The notes beneath the pieces are model-generated. The model was not told where the DNA came from. It searched no databases and was given only the letters and a program-made list of their open reading frames with translations. This document shows positions 23,975 to 36,284 of a stretch of DNA of 64,000 nt, one piece after another. Origin of the DNA: Aedes albopictus (Eukaryota > Arthropoda > Insecta > Diptera > Culicidae); contig NC_085137.1 in assembly GCF_035046485.1 (NCBI RefSeq), positions 311,189,164-311,253,163 on the forward strand, in the 5' to 3' direction. The translations under genes were made by a program, and so were the position numbers. Every line of letters begins with the position of its first letter. Position 1 is the stretch's first letter.

Positions 23975-24765
23975 TAGGGATGTAGTACCGGTAGTACCGA
24001 TACCGAAAATACCGGTATTACCGACCAATTTTTGGTACCGAAATACCGGTACTGACTGAGCATTGGTACCGGTACTTTCGGTACCGCGAAATCTCTCCCG
24101 AAGTACTGAAATCCGATCATTAGTATAGCCAATATACAATGGAAATATTCAATGAAAACATTTAAAACCAAGTACAAGACAAACAAACATTCTATACATG
24201 CAACAGTTCTGCAAATCCAGGGTATCATAGCAATGCAATGATTGGTTTGATAAACGTTGAATGTTGGAATTGGATTTACTTGCTTAGAATAAAATTTGTT
24301 AGATCAGGGTTTCTTGTTATTTCTTCAGTTTTTATAATCCGTTGACAGCATCATCAAGAAAAAATATTTATATCTTCTTCTGTCTTCACCTTGCACCTAT
24401 TTGTTTTTTGTACATATAAGGTTGTTACTGTTTCATTTTAAACTGACCAAAATACTGCTTGTTAAATTGCACAGAAGCTAAACAATAGCTCCAAAATAAG
24501 TTTCATAAAACTAATTTCTTTCTATCTGTTTTATTTATCTATATTTTTTGTTTAATTTATTGTTTTCTGGATAGCTTTTATGACATTCCTGAAAACCGTA
24601 ATTCACAAATGCCTGGTAAAATGTTTATTTTCTGTGCAAAGTAGATTACTCTTCATTTTAGTGAAAAATTTCCCAGTACCGGTAGTTTACCGGTACTACC
24701 GGTACTGAAAACCCCAGTACAGAAATACCGGTACTCGCCAAAAGTGGTCGGTACTGCGACCCCTA
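23975..24765. mobile_element. hAT-like MITE with CCGGTA-rich ends (791 bp)
   Basis: The left end is TAGGGATGTAGTACCGGTAG, and the right end is the complement of TAGGGGTCGCAGTACCGACC. An 8-bp target duplication flanks it with one mismatch (GACATTAA at 23967-23974, GACATTGA at 24766-24773), which fits hAT. The outer 120 bases on the left and 95 on the right are packed with TACCGGTA-type motifs, while the middle is AT-rich. No transposase ORF is present. Confidence 0.75.
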
Positions 24766-25130
24766 GACATTGATGTAAAAAAAATTACATTTTTTCGAGA
24801 AAAATCCAAAAAGTGTCAATCCATGATAACCTTTTTCAACGTTTAAAAAGTACTTATGTTTTAATAGTTTACATATTGTTAGTGTACGTTTAAAATTTCA
24901 TTCAATTCGGTTCACTGGTTTCCGAGATATGACAGCTCAAAAATGAGTTGTCTTGAAAATAGTGTTTTACCCGAACGGTTCTAACTTTGCGCAACATTAA
25001 TCAATCGAGGCCAAATTTGTACCACTGATGCACCTATAGTAGGTTGACAAAATTTGTCATATAATAATAATAGGTCAAAATTTGAGATTTTTTGATGCAC
25101 TCTATGAAAAGTTATAGCATGGTGAACTTT

Positions 25131-25579
25131 TTTGTTAGAGAAAAAAAAAGTTGCCTATCCCAAACATTTTGGCCACCCCCTGTATTTTAAATTTCTCTAA
25201 TTCTCATTCCCCTCGGAAAATTTTGGACGGATTTCAGCATTTTGAGGAGGACAAAAATAATTTATTGATGAATTTTATATTTTGTTTGGTAACATCGAAG
25301 TTGTTCAGAAAATTTCATGATTTTGCCCAGTTGTTCGGGTGTTCTCCACCAAATTCATAAATTATTTATCACTAAAGCCATCACCACCCCTCCCACTTTA
25401 CTAGATGACAGGGAAAACAATGTATGACAATACAATGATTATTGTTTTCGAATTACCGAGAATAACAGTGATGTATTTTATTTGCCGATTGTCAATACTT
25501 TTGACAAATAATGATTTACTTATGAACAGTCTTGTGCATTATCACCATCATAACACAAAAAAGCCACAACATCAACATT
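25131..25579. other. AT-rich spacer
   Basis: No gene or complete repeat is visible. A CCACCCCCTGTATTTT phrase near 25171 may be the outer end of the 21.9-25.1 kb foldback. Confidence 0.35.
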
Positions 25580-26070
25580 GCCCTTCTTCCTCCATCAACG
25601 CTACAGCCGACCGTCTCTATGTTGCTAACGAACACATTCGAGACGAACGCATTGATACGGTGGCTGTCGCCGCCACGCTCTTTCTCTGCAAATCTCTTGA
25701 GTAGCCGAACGCTTCTTAAGAGTCGTTCCGACGCAGAGCTATGTCACTCACTGCTGGGTGACTCTCGTCTGAAAATGCCAGGATGAAGGTCAATTTGTTA
25801 AGTAGTATTGCATGGCGCAGCAAACACAAACATAGCACGCCCTATGAATAGAATGCAAAGCGTAGAACAAAAACTCGCTTCGGTGTTTCATCGTGTGGTT
25901 CGAAAACAAGAGACGATCGCTGCTGTTGGATGTGGTTGACTCTGCATTGAACGAGGGTTGGCGTGAGAGGCTTTTGCGTGAATCGATTATGTTTTGATGG
26001 ACTGCGTTTGTCGTATGAAGTGATGGTTAGAGCGAGTGTCATTCGACATTGACCATCCTGAAACTGCACA
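25580..26070. repeat. Dispersed repeat, copy 1 (second copy at 36.78-38.24 kb)
   Basis: Shared phrases in the same order and orientation as 36780-38240 are: GCATTGATACG(G/A), TTTGCAAATCTCT or its near-match, ATGCAAAGC(G/A)TAGAACAAAAA, TTTCATCGTGTG / TTTCGCCGTGTG, and GACCATCCTG/ATCATGCTGGAAATGCACA-type ends. It is GC-richer than its flanks. The coding content is unclear and no protein family was recognised. Confidence 0.5.
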
Positions 26071-27078
26071 ACCCTGCTTATGAATGTACACAGAAGCGTC
26101 GTATGCTTATAATATAATAGTAAAAAAATCTTCATATCGCTAAAACTTTCGTTTCATAATAAAAAAATCCTGAGTCTTATTGCTACAAATTGCTAAAACA
26201 TTTTAAATGAAGATGTTTACAGTTTCGTTCATATAGTAGGTATTATGCTATGACATCTTTCTGAATTTAAATTTCTGAAGATGTTTTCTGCATTACTCAA
26301 AACGACATTCACTTTACAATAATAATAACACAATAGATCCAGTATTGGTCGCAGGGGTTTATGTTCCGAACAGAGATAAATAACAACATCACTTCCAAAA
26401 TCCTTTCGTAGGCATCTGTGGAGATGTAGAGACAGTGTATATTTAGAAGGTGATGCATTCTGGAAATCTTACATTTTTATGATAACGTAATTCAAATCTT
26501 TCATGACATGAACCAAAATATCTAGTACTCTACACCATTTTGATCAACACGAAAGGACGATAAGAACGACGTCACATGTTTTTTTACCCCAAAATTGATA
26601 TTTACATAGGTAACTAGCCTGCCTTGTAATATTGTATGCCGTGCAAGATTCATTCGTTGGTCGTTTTGGCAACTTCGATTGTTGTGATTAATCTCGGAGT
26701 AGCAAATCACGAAAAAAACGATCATATGCGCTCAATATCCATGTTGATCAACAGTGTTTCGTGGGGGAATATTACCATATTTTTCAAATAAAAAAATAAA
26801 TCTCAAACGGTACTAACAACATGCCTTGCTTATGCTTATGCTAGCGCTCAAACGCAATTTTACTTTGACATATACATTTCATGTGTGGCGTTTAATTTGG
26901 ACAGCTTCGTGTTTTTTTTTTCATTTTTTTTATTTTTGTTTTTTATATATTCTCATGAATATAATGATGTAAGTACGAGAAGGAAAATATTAAATCCGAT
27001 AGTTACAATATCGGTCAATAAAAATGCACCAAAGCCGTTTTCCCTTACAAACTTGTCAATTTTAGATTGCCATATCTC
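26071..27078. other. AT-rich intergenic sequence
   Basis: No supported gene. Short T-runs near 26905-26945 only. Confidence 0.35.
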
Positions 27079-27089
27079 AGTTATTTCTT

Positions 27090-27516
27090 TTTTTTATTCT
27101 TTAATCACTTAACCTAATTTACCGCTCTATTGTCCACTAGGGCACTGCGTGAGTGATTCTAATTGGAAGCTGTACAGCGCCTAAATGTATTTTATTCTAA
27201 TTGTACTACATCGAACTGGTTGCAGTTGCGCTGCTTTCAATTTCTACACTATCATGGTAGAATGATGAGCACGAGGATTTTGATGTGTGGCTGTTGGTTG
27301 TTCCTGTTTCCAATCCGATTGGGGTTCCATTATGGGTTGCCGTTCGCCGATGTCCAAGTATCCGGGTTCATTTGAGCCATGGGCTCATAAGAGGGTCAGT
27401 GTCAGCTGCTCTCAGGGGGAAAGAACAACTGACGAAAGTGCCGGGGCTGGGATCGAACCCATGACCATCTGCTTATGAAGCAAACGTGTAGCCACAACGC
27501 CACGGGTCCCGGCATT
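27090..27516 (-). mobile_element. Full-length tRNA-derived SINE (GGGACCCGTGGCG type) with target duplication
   Basis: The minus-strand head is GCCGGGACCCGTGGCGTTGT and the B box is GGGTTCGATCCCAGCCCC. The body has CGGCGAACGGCAACCC and the copy ends in GATTAAAGAATAAAAAAAA. An 11-bp direct repeat AGTTATTTCTT flanks it (27079-27089 and 27517-27527), showing retrotransposition by target-primed reverse transcription. The A box is altered relative to 33901. Confidence 0.85.
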
Positions 27517-27527
27517 AGTTATTTCTT

Positions 27528-28555
27528 AAGCGATTGTTTTCATTTTTCTGTGACAATCTACAAAATATCAAAATTAAAAAAAAAAAACTATCAAAAATGT
27601 TTGGAGATAGCCCAAGTAACCATGACGCTGGATATATAGCATTAATTTCGCTTTATAGTGTATTATATGACATGCGATATAAAGTTGTTTTGTCATGTAG
27701 GTGTCGAAAATAAACAAACAAACAAACAAACCATTAAAGTAAGTTTAAAGTTGAAAATGGCACTACTATTGTTGATTTAAAGCAAGCTTTACTGTGGTGA
27801 TTGCTAAAGCATACAAAATGCTTGTTCCATATAGCTAATGCAATCAAATAGTAAGGAATGCATACTTAAGGCATCATGTCAAAAAAGAAAAAAAAATGTT
27901 TTCCATTATTTTATCATTTTTTATCTTCCCATACCTGCCCAATACTCTCACTCTGATGTTTTTTTTTTGTATTTCGGGAATTGAACCTAGACTGCTGAAA
28001 TTGGACCACGATGAAACTCAGACGCGCTAACGCTGTGTGTTACGATTACCATGTATTTTACATCTGGAAAAAATGTGCAACATAAGGTAACGTATGCTTA
28101 GCTCGAGCCTTACTGAGCTGTGTTTTCAGCAGCTCTATAAAATTATGCTGGGGTCTGAATGCTATCAGTTATCTTACTCTCCCAAATTCATCCTATTCGA
28201 AAACAATAGATTACAGAACCGATTGATTCCATAAACAAAGATAATACTAAGATATGAATTCGTCTGTGTTGATTCGATTCTTCTTGTTTTCATACGTGCT
28301 CACTTCTACCAAAAACAAGAACAAAAAAATACTATAAATAAGAAACAATACAGGTTGAATTTTGATAATAACAATGCACCAAGACAAAAAAAAAATGGAT
28401 AGCAAAAAATGTTGGTCTCTTCAGCAAATTCGTTAGTCATTACACAAGAAACATATTTTACGAAGACACCATAGTGATATGACGTAGCAATGTTTTGCTA
28501 TAACAATTTTTGTCTTGTGCGTCGAAATTCAACTTATCTGTAACTTTTGTAACAA
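27528..28555. other. Intergenic sequence with a degraded tRNA-like patch
   Basis: At about 27970-28050 the minus strand has GCGTTAGCGCGTCTGAG and a B box GGTTCAATTCC, a probable SINE head relic. A CCCAAGTAACCATGACG end near 27610 resembles the terminus of the element at 37056. No gene is supported. Confidence 0.4.
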
Positions 28556-29922
28556 TACCGTCGTTGGGGGTGAGAATGGGTCAAAAAAGGATACTCAAAG
28601 ATTGTTTGTTAAATAACAAATCCAGTTGAAGGCAGAATAACTTTTTATTTGGTATGTATACTCTTCTATATGGTAATGATAGTTTAGCAAGAAAGTATCA
28701 CATTATATGAATTGTCTACTAAACTACAAATGATTGAAAATTGACCCAATCTCACCCCTTAGAGGGGGTGAGAACCGGTCAAAGTATTCGAAGTCACCTA
28801 TCTAAGAATACAAGTTAATTTTATTGATCATATCTAGTAAACCTACTTAAAATACAATGTAACCATGACGAATAAAAGCTTAGGTAATTTTTAAAGATGA
28901 TTAATCCACCTAAAAGGGCTAATACAATCGAAAAAATGGTTGAAACTTGATAAAATAAAGTTTGCATGTTGTATCGCCATTTTTAGCCACCATAATCATC
29001 CTCATTTAGAGTTTCAACCTCCATGAGAGAAGGGGGGATGACAATGAGGGAGAGGCGCATTAAAAGATTTATTGAAAAAAAAAAACATGATATTTTTCGA
29101 CGTTCGTTTGTCTTCCGAAATTTTGTCATGTTACCGGTTTTATGACCCGGTATTTCCTGGATGCCGTTACCGTCTGGTAGTTTCACGATATTTTCTTAAA
29201 ATTAAAAAAATGAGTGGAGAAGAAAAACGCTATCAAGTATATTTTGTGAGCTTACGGTATTGCAGTACACTAAAAATTAGATGATGATCAGAGGAGCTGT
29301 CCAAACGCATGGATTTATTGTTATAAATGATTTTAGGCACTAAACGTATGAACACACTCGCTTGACACTTCTTCAGCATATTTTCGAAAAAAAAGCGTGC
29401 TTTTATGAAGACACGGTAAACATGGCACAACTCTAACGTCAAATGGGGACTGGATAACAAGTTGAAATTTTAGTTAAGGTTATGTGCACTCGATAACTTG
29501 CTTGACCCAATCTCACCCCCATTCTTAATATTTAGACATAGGGTCGAAAATATTGAATTTTTAAATAAAAAGTGCATTGAAAGTCCGCTTTTTTCGTTGC
29601 ATCAAACAGGTAATACCTACAGCTAACCACTTATAAGAAAATTTATGGTTTGGTGCTTGTGTGAAACATTACGAAGGAGAATTTTTTTCAGGGTGATTTA
29701 CTAGTAGTTTCATCATATAAGTTTAGCCACAAATTTAACAAAAAAACGATTATTGCTAAACATCTTATTCTGCATCATGATGTGTAAAAACATCTTCTCT
29801 TTGATATAATATAAAGTGTTCAATATAAACTAGCGATAGTTGATGAGCTATTTCAAATTTTATGTTTCTCCGTTTTGATCCAATCTCACCCCTCAGACCC
29901 AATGTCACCCCCATCGACGGTA
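28556..29922. mobile_element. G-run-ended inverted-repeat element (1,367 bp)
   Basis: The left end TACCGTCGTTGGGGGTGAGA and the right end, the complement of TACCGTCGATGGGGGTGACA, form TIRs. The GGTGAGATTGGGTC motif also recurs just inside both ends and near 29505-29522. The left 360 bases match 17090-17452 in inverted orientation. ORFs inside (28983-29186, 29233-29460 and others) have no domain. It is a non-autonomous element of unassigned superfamily. Confidence 0.65.
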
Positions 29923-30089
29923 GTCATTATTAAACTTTTTCAATAGCTTTTAAAAATTGTAATGTTTTGTAATTCGTCATAGAAAAATGTCAACAATCGT
30001 TTGATAAATAACTGAGAAATGACAATCTAAAGTTGACTATTTTCTATGGGAAAACGGTTTGTGTGCAGTTTTACTGTCCGATACTGTAT

Positions 30090-30588
30090 AGGGTAAATGT
30101 ACCAATAGTGGTGCTATTAGTAGCTCCTTGTAGTAAAATAATTAAATAAAATTGATAATACCACAAAATAAAATGTATGAAACCGTTTATCGGTTTATCG
30201 GTTCCACTTAAATTTGCTAGGAAAAATGTAAAAACCACTGTTCATATCAGTTTTTGCTAATAAATCACTTGCACCAACTATTGGTACACGGTTCCTATTA
30301 TGGAGGTAAAATTGAACATTGGTTCCTATAGTGGCGCATCCCATTGAATTCTTATGGGACCCACCACTATAGGAACACTACCACCACTATAGGTGCAAAG
30401 GAGCAAAAATATTAAGGAAAATAATTGTTTAAAATAGGTTTTTCGGCAAATCCTGAACACAAAAATGAATTAATGTTTTTGTTGATGCATCTATTAAAAA
30501 TGTCATTTGCAAGCATTTTGATCGAAATAGTGCTAAATTGCCACTAACACCACTATTGGAACTACCTCCACTAAAGGAGCTTTTACCC
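30090..30588. mobile_element. MITE with GGGTAAA termini (499 bp)
   Basis: GGGTAAATGTACCAATAGTG on the left and the complement of GGGTAAAAGCTCCTTTAGTG on the right form the TIRs. TATA lies directly outside both ends (30086-30089 and 30589-30592), consistent with a TA or TATA target. Inside, CCACTATAGGAAC and TAGTGG phrases recur on both strands, another example of an interior built from one short motif. Confidence 0.7.
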
Positions 30589-30592
30589 TATA

Positions 30593-31529
30593 TACATAGA
30601 TTTATTATAAAAGTTTCCGTCATATCTAGAAACAGTCATTTTAACAATCATTAACTTTCCGTCATCAAAACAGAGAGAATACTGCCGTCGCTCTGTGCAG
30701 TGTGCACGTGTAGCAACACAACTGCGCATCTTCCATTTCTGATACATTTGCCCGCATTTGAGCATCTATCAACCAGATGGCTACCGAAACAGCATTTTCC
30801 TCTCTATAGAACCACACATGAAAAATCTACACATACAACCATACAAAAGTAAAACGGATCTAATCCAAGCATAGAGAGGAACAACCCTTTTTCCAATACC
30901 GTCCACAAGAGACGAAGAATCGCCAGCAGTCAGTGCCCGTGGTGACCGTTGCGCGATTTTCGACAGTGAATGACCGGAATGACGCGGGATGTAGCGGTTT
31001 TTTTTGGTTGTCCACGCCAAAGGGAAAGCGGTGAAAATCCTGAATGATATGACGACTGCAGTTGCAGTTTGTGCATGTGTGCCGTACCGAGTGGGGCCCC
31101 ATATGACGAACGGAGCATAGCAGACAACGAATTTCTAATTTTCTAATTAAAGTCAAAGATGTCGCGCGTGGTCGGGAAATGGAACAAAATAAAAGAGTGA
31201 CAGTTTGCGCGAAGAAGATGCCGTGGAAAGTCCGCACCCCAAGCCAAGCCCGGTTGGGAAAGGTCGCGAAGGAAAGTGCCTTGGCTCGACGGCGGCGACG
31301 TTGTCGACGGCATAAGATGTGATCCCCTTCCCACCAGTCAGTTGCATATTTTTGGAATGAAATTAGACGAAAAGTGAGTGGTCTATTTTTGGGCTGTTTT
31401 TTGCATTTACTCGTGATTTAGATCATGAAAGGAAAGAAATCACGGCTGAAGATGCGACTGACGGATGGATTTATATGATCAAGTTAATAAGAAGGAAAAA
31501 GTCGAACGAAAACGGAGGAAAATTCCAAA
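30593..31529. promoter_or_regulatory. GC-rich single-copy-looking region, possible gene 5' region
   Basis: From about 30,680 to 31,350 the sequence is CpG-rich (GGCTCGACGGCGGCGACG, GTCGCGCGTGGTCGG) without inverted arms or tandem units. A TCAGTTG initiator-like site lies at 31,336-31,342, followed within 40 bases by GACGAAAAGTGAGTGG, a good splice donor sequence. Several overlapping minus-strand ORFs (30860-31237 and others) read this region but show no domain. Regulatory or 5' UTR sequence is the best guess. Confidence 0.3.
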
Positions 31530-31628
31530 ATGGCGCCCGGAATCAGAGCTCGGTTTTGGGCGGTGAAATTTTCTAAAACAAGGATATTTTCGATACTGGT
31601 GCTTACCATGGTGATTATCGCTAAATAG
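31530..31628 (+). CDS. Candidate 32-codon ORF, possible first exon of a membrane protein
   Basis: I do not recognise this as a known gene. The ATG sits in a good context (CCAAAATGG). The peptide begins MAPGIRARFWAVKFSK, a basic N-terminus. It then continues with about 13 hydrophobic residues from Ile19 (IFSILVLTMVIIA) before Lys32 and a TAG. A basic tail followed by a hydrophobic stretch is the pattern of a type II Golgi or plasma-membrane anchor. A donor-like ATG|GTGATT at 31,608-31,616 would let the anchor continue in a downstream exon that I cannot see. The surroundings are GC-richer and non-repetitive. It could equally be a chance ORF or an upstream ORF in a leader. Confidence 0.25.
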   Translation: MAPGIRARFWAVKFSKTRIFSILVLTMVIIAK

Positions 31629-32312
31629 TGGATTTGTGTAAATGAATTTGTTAAGAAATATCACATCTAAAATTGAACTCGATCGTACAACCAGCAGCAA
31701 TCAATCAGCAAGGTAGTTATAGCACAGCAATCAATCACACTTCAACACTCTTGATTTTCGGGTTCACAATTGCATGTCCGGAGGAAGAAACTGCTAAAAG
31801 TAACCACCACGGACGCCTTCCAGACGTCCACTGGTCTTAGCGATGGTCGCTGGACATGTCTCAGCAGCCAAAAGTGCGAGGCATTATCGCATACAATTGA
31901 GTGAATTTCTTAATGGCTGCCACCCTCGCATTGTCTTCGGATGGGATGCAGGCTGAACAATCTCCCACCACCCACCAGGATGCTGGGTGGTGCGGTAGGG
32001 TGGCTCGCTGAATAATTCTACCCCTCAGATGTATTGCTGAACGAAAAGTTTACTATGACCACCACCGAAGTAAAGAAACTACCCACTCCAAGTGCAGGAA
32101 GGCAGGCTCGCTTTACGCATAATCAGGACTTGGGTGGGATGAGTTTACCATAGTCAACGGTGCGAGCAAAATTTAGAATTATCACAACAGAGGCGTAACA
32201 AGATTGAGGTCTGATTTTAGGAATTGAGTTTTGAAGGACACAGAAATCGTCTTCCTCCATAGAATGTAAAGTTCGAACAGATATTTACCATCTATGCTTA
32301 AATAGTTATTTA
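31629..32312. other. Single-copy-looking sequence, no gene identified
   Basis: Moderate G+C and no repeat arms, with a CCACCCACCAGG...TGGGTGGTG hairpin near 31,967-31,995. It may belong to the same gene-proximal region as 30.7-31.6 kb. No ORF with a domain is present. Confidence 0.3.
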
Positions 32313-32400
32313 TGCAACGAGTTGCAAAAAGATGACTTTTTAAGCATGAGTTGTACATCTCGGCAAGCCTCGTTGGATAAAAACAAAAAGTGCTGAAATA
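32313..32400. mobile_element. Short GCAACGAG-type palindromic MITE, degraded copy
   Basis: ATGCAACGAGTTGCAAAA, GAGTTGTACAT and CTCGGCAAGCCTCGTTGGATAAA also occur in the element at 61914-62030. The CCAACGAGG/CTTGCC centre is itself palindromic. One arm is recognisable here and the other has decayed. Confidence 0.45.
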
Positions 32401-33334
32401 ATCGTGTTTTGAAACAAGTTGAATACAAAATTTTATACAATGATGTTTTTCATTGTACAACGTATTTGAGTTGCATAATGTTCATAATGCTACTGAAATC
32501 GGATGCCTTGAGTAACTCTCAATGCATAGTAGCTCAATAATAGTAGCTCTGTCTTTGCTCTTTTTAACAACGTTTCGTTTTGAGGTGGTTTTTGGAGTAA
32601 TTTTCGAATTTTTACGGTTTAAATGAGCCACCATTTGACCAAAATCGATTTGAGTAACCAAATGCACTTTCCTTACTTTTTTGCCGAGGACAGTGAAGAA
32701 AATTGTCAGACAAAAGAAGCACAAAACAAGCAACAAAGAAGGCGCGACGATTACTCTTTATTCCTACTGGTAACAGATAATAACATGATCTCGAACATTT
32801 TTGTTGCAGACAAAACGGAAGCTGAATTTGTTGCGTACTTTTCAACTCGTGAATAATCAATTATTACGAACCCAAAGTCGAAACTGTTCGATGATAGATC
32901 TTCAGCAGAGTTGCAGTGTTTACCTACTCGAAGTTATCGTTCGAAAATCGCAATGCAAGGCTGAAAAATCTCTAAAGTCGGGGTGTACGATGTTTGTCCT
33001 ATTATTTTCAAGTTGGGACAATGTCGATTGTCGCAACAAATACAGGTTGCGACATGTTCATTATTGTTGCGCGATGGTTGAATTTTGATTCACTGGCCGA
33101 GGACTTTCAGAAAATCGCCACTAAAAACATTTTTAAAAACAAGGTGTAAATTGTGGGCAGGTCTCAGCGAGAATTACCCATTATGAACATTATGCAACTA
33201 TTTTTCATTATGTAACTCATTTCAGTTGCATAATAAACCAGTACGGAAAAGAAGGTCATTATGATACTGAAACGAGTAACATAAAGTTGAAATTATGATA
33301 CTGGATTGCATAAAAACCTTTTTTGCAACTCTGC
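32401..33334. other. AT-rich sequence with TTGCATAAT motifs
   Basis: Several GTTGCATAAT / CATTATGCAAC motifs (near 32,471, 33,191 and 33,228) link this stretch to the old repeat that follows, but I cannot define ends. The ORFs at 32,482-33,088 overlap on both strands and have no domain. Confidence 0.35.
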
Positions 33335-33900
33335 ACTATAATATCTATTTTTATACTTGCTTTTCTGGTATCGTAACGGCCTACTTTTCTTCACTAAATC
33401 AAATAGTTGCATTATGATTCATAATGCAACTAATTTCGGTTCCATTATAAATCATAATGCGATTGTTTGATTGAAAACCAAAGTTTCCACGGTAAGAGCT
33501 TGAAATATTGTGACGGACCGTCATTTCGTCATATCTAAATTCAATCACCTACAGCTCATTTTAGAAGCTGAACCTGAGAATATGGTATATGAAAAACTTG
33601 AGCGGCTAGACCAGTTCTGCAAGAAAGTCATGGAAAAAAACGATATTTGTCGTATATTTAAGGTGAATGTCACGAACTACCTTCAAAAAATGCCAATGAT
33701 ATTCACGGTGAATATCATTTGGCATTTTCAAAAGTAGTCCGTGACATTTACCTTAAATATTTGAAAAATAGCAGTTTTTCCGTGACTTTCTTGCAGAACT
33801 AGTCTAGCCGCACAAGTTTTTCATATACCATATTCCCAGGTTCAGCTCCTAAAATAAGTTGTAGGTGATTGATTTCAGATATGACAAAATGAAATATTTT

Positions 33901-36284
33901 GCCGGGGCCCGTGGCGCAGTGGCTATACGTTCGCTTCATAAGCGGATGGTCATGGGTTCGATCCCAGCCCTGGCACTTCGTCAGTTGCCCTTCCCCCCGA
34001 GAGCGGCTGGCACTTGACCCTCTTCTGAGCTCTCATAGCTCAAACGGACCCCGATAATTGGATATCGGCGAACGGCAACCCATAATGGACGACCCCCAAT
34101 CGGACTGGAAAAGGAACAACAGCCACACATCATTCATCATCGTGCTCATCATTCTACCAAGGACAGGGTAGAAAAGTGAAAGCAGCACAAAGGAAAACCA
34201 GTTCTATATAGTAGAACAGTGGTGCTCAGGCTGGAGGATACCGCGGGCCAAATGTGCAATTCGGGATCGATCTGCGGGCCGCATAAAACATCGATGCACA
34301 AAAACAACAAAAAGAACAATTCTAAAGCATATTTATTGAAAATCTGAACTGTTCAGAACTTGTGTATGGGTCAAACTTTATAATCTATTGCCCTTCGTGG
34401 AGTTCAATTCATAAGTTTGGTTGAGAAAAACGTTTGAGCTTCAAATTGAAATTCAAACAAACAATTTAGTAGTTGTCCCTAGAATTGCCTTGAAGCCACT
34501 TCAAGAACTTGTCAAGTAGCTTTTACAAGAATTTCTTTTGAATCGCTCCAAAAAGGTTTGCTGGATTTTTTCCTGAAATTTCTTGTGGAGTTGCTCCAGA
34601 AGGTTTTCGAGAAATTTCTTGAAGTTTCCTTTAGTTTTTCTAGAATTCTCTTGGAACACCTCCAAGAACTCCTCTTAGATTTGCCTTTGGAACTGCCCTG
34701 AAGTTACTTCAGGAATTCCTCATTAATCGTTTCCAAGAATTTCTCCTAGAATAGCTTCCGGATTTTTCCGAAAATTTTCCAGAAGTTTATCGAAGACTTT
34801 GATTTTACATTCTTTCCATAAGTCTCTTCTAAAGTTGATAAAATACTTCATCATTAAATTTCTTCAAAAATTAGATTTTTAACAATTGTTTCAACATTTT
34901 TTCTTCAACATAATCTTCTAAAGTTGCTGCATAAGTTGCTTCAAATTTTCCTCAGGCGTTCTAGGCATCTTTTGTGTCTTGATGCAGTTGGTCCTGGAAT
35001 CTTGTTTGTAGTTACTCCTGAAAATTCTCTTTTTGCTGCTCGAGGAATTTATTCCAAAGTTGTTAAAGAAATTTCTGTTAGAGTGGCACCAGAACATTTT
35101 TCTAGGAGATGCTCCTATAATTTCCATGCAGTATCGCCACAACTTTCTCATTCTTCAGGATTATTTTCTCCAAGATGATTTAAGTTACTCCATATATTTC
35201 GCTTAGAGTTGCCTAAAATTTTTCTCCAATAATGTTTCCTGGAGTTTCTCCAAAAATGCATCCAAAAGTTTCTCCAAAAGGGCAAAGGAGACGCTTTATG
35301 AGTCTCTCCTGAGATTTTATCTTTAAGTTCGTTCAGGAGTTTCGCTTGGACAATTCAAATTGGATTCGTAAGTTTTGTTTCGAAAAATGTGTTAGTCTTA
35401 TAATAAAAATTAAAACAAACAGTGAAAATTAAACAATATTGGCAACTAAGTTGAGATTTGTTGAGAATTTTGTCAAAAACTTCGTACTTTGTGTTTTTAT
35501 GTTCTTCGGAAAGGCGAAATGTGAAATATTTGCTTACTGCAACTAATTTTTAAATGATTCAAGATTACATATTTAACAATCTTTCATTTGATTCGTACTA
35601 CTTTTAAATAATTATAAGCAGGCTTCGTGACTTAGCTGAAATCCCAAAATATTTCGGAGTTGCGATTTCGAATCTTACCCCACAGCTAATCTCGTTCAGT
35701 AACTTCTCACCGAAACCTCAACCGCTGAGCGTTCGGTAATGGATTTTTAACAAAATTCTGTAAAAAATGAACAAATTTCGGTAAAATGTTATCGTTTATC
35801 TGTCAAACTCTAACGAACTTCGGTAAAGGTTGCTAACTTTACCGAATTAGTCATGTAAAACTAACTTAACGGTTGAGATTTCGGTGAAACATTACCGAAG
35901 TCGGCGATTTTTTTTCCAACTGTACAGAACGGATTGTTCGTTTTGTTTATTTTTCATTTAATTTGTGTTCAACACTGTGAAAATTGATCAGCATTTTTTT
36001 TGTTTGATTTCTTAATAAATTTAACGAGTTATTTCAAATAATCGTTCAAAAATTTCGATTCGTCTTAAAGTGCTCCGTGGGCCGCATCTTAAGGCATGGA
36101 GGGCCGCATGCGGCCCGCGAGCCGCAGGATGAGCACCACTGTAGTAGAATATGAATATAATAGAATACATTTGGGCGCTGTACAAAGTGTAAGTGCATCC
36201 GCCAATTGGAATCGCTCACGTAGTGCCCTAGTGGACAAAAGAGCTGTAAAATAGGTTAAGTGGTTAAAAGAATAAAAAAAAAAA
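33901..36284 (+). mobile_element. tRNA-derived SINE (GCCGGGGCCCGTGGCGCAGTGG), split by a hAT element
   Basis: The head GCCGGGGCCCGTGGCGCAGT carries the A box, GGTTCGATCCCAGCC the B box, and the tRNA-like arm reads CGCTTCATAAGCGG. The body follows to 34208. After the hAT insertion the body resumes at 36150 with ACATTTGGGCGCTGTACA and ends in GGTTAAGTGGTTAAAAGAAT plus an A-run at 36284. Removing 34217-36149 restores a continuous SINE like those at 27090 and 54337. Confidence 0.85.
34217..36141. mobile_element. Non-autonomous hAT element (1,925 bp)
   Basis: The termini are CAGTGGTGCTCAGGCTGGAG and, at the other end, the complement of CAGTGGTGCTCATCCTGCGG. A perfect 8-bp duplication TAGTAGAA flanks it (34209-34216 and 36142-36149), the hAT signature. 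Both ends carry GCGGGCC/GGGCCGCA subterminal motifs. The interior has a degenerate GGAATTTCTC/CCAAGAA minisatellite (about 34,480-35,330). It also has a stretch of iterated TCGGTAA/TACCGAA motifs around a CTGTCAAAC centre (about 35,690-35,905). No transposase ORF is seen. Confidence 0.9.

Larger units (their letters stand above)
21895..25130. mobile_element. Large foldback structure with diverged arms of about 280 bp
   Basis: The segment 21895-22165 is found in reverse complement at about 24825-25130. Both carry the phrase ATCTCGGAAACCAGTGAA (24.9 kb complement TTCACTGGTTTCCGAGATA), ACCCGAACGTT-like and TTTGTACCA(C/A)TGATGCA stretches. The 2.7-kb interior is filled with later insertions: a tRNA-like insertion (22186-22829), a short tandem repeat (about 23465-23531, 40-base period) and a hAT-like MITE (23975-24765). 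No intact ORF is present. Confidence 0.55.

Noticed and set aside
33901..33975. A tRNA gene
   Set aside because: The head is followed by a SINE body and poly(A), and the family is dispersed. It is a Pol III promoter of a SINE, not a tRNA gene. The same applies at 47730-47911, 55309-55588 and 61138-61375.
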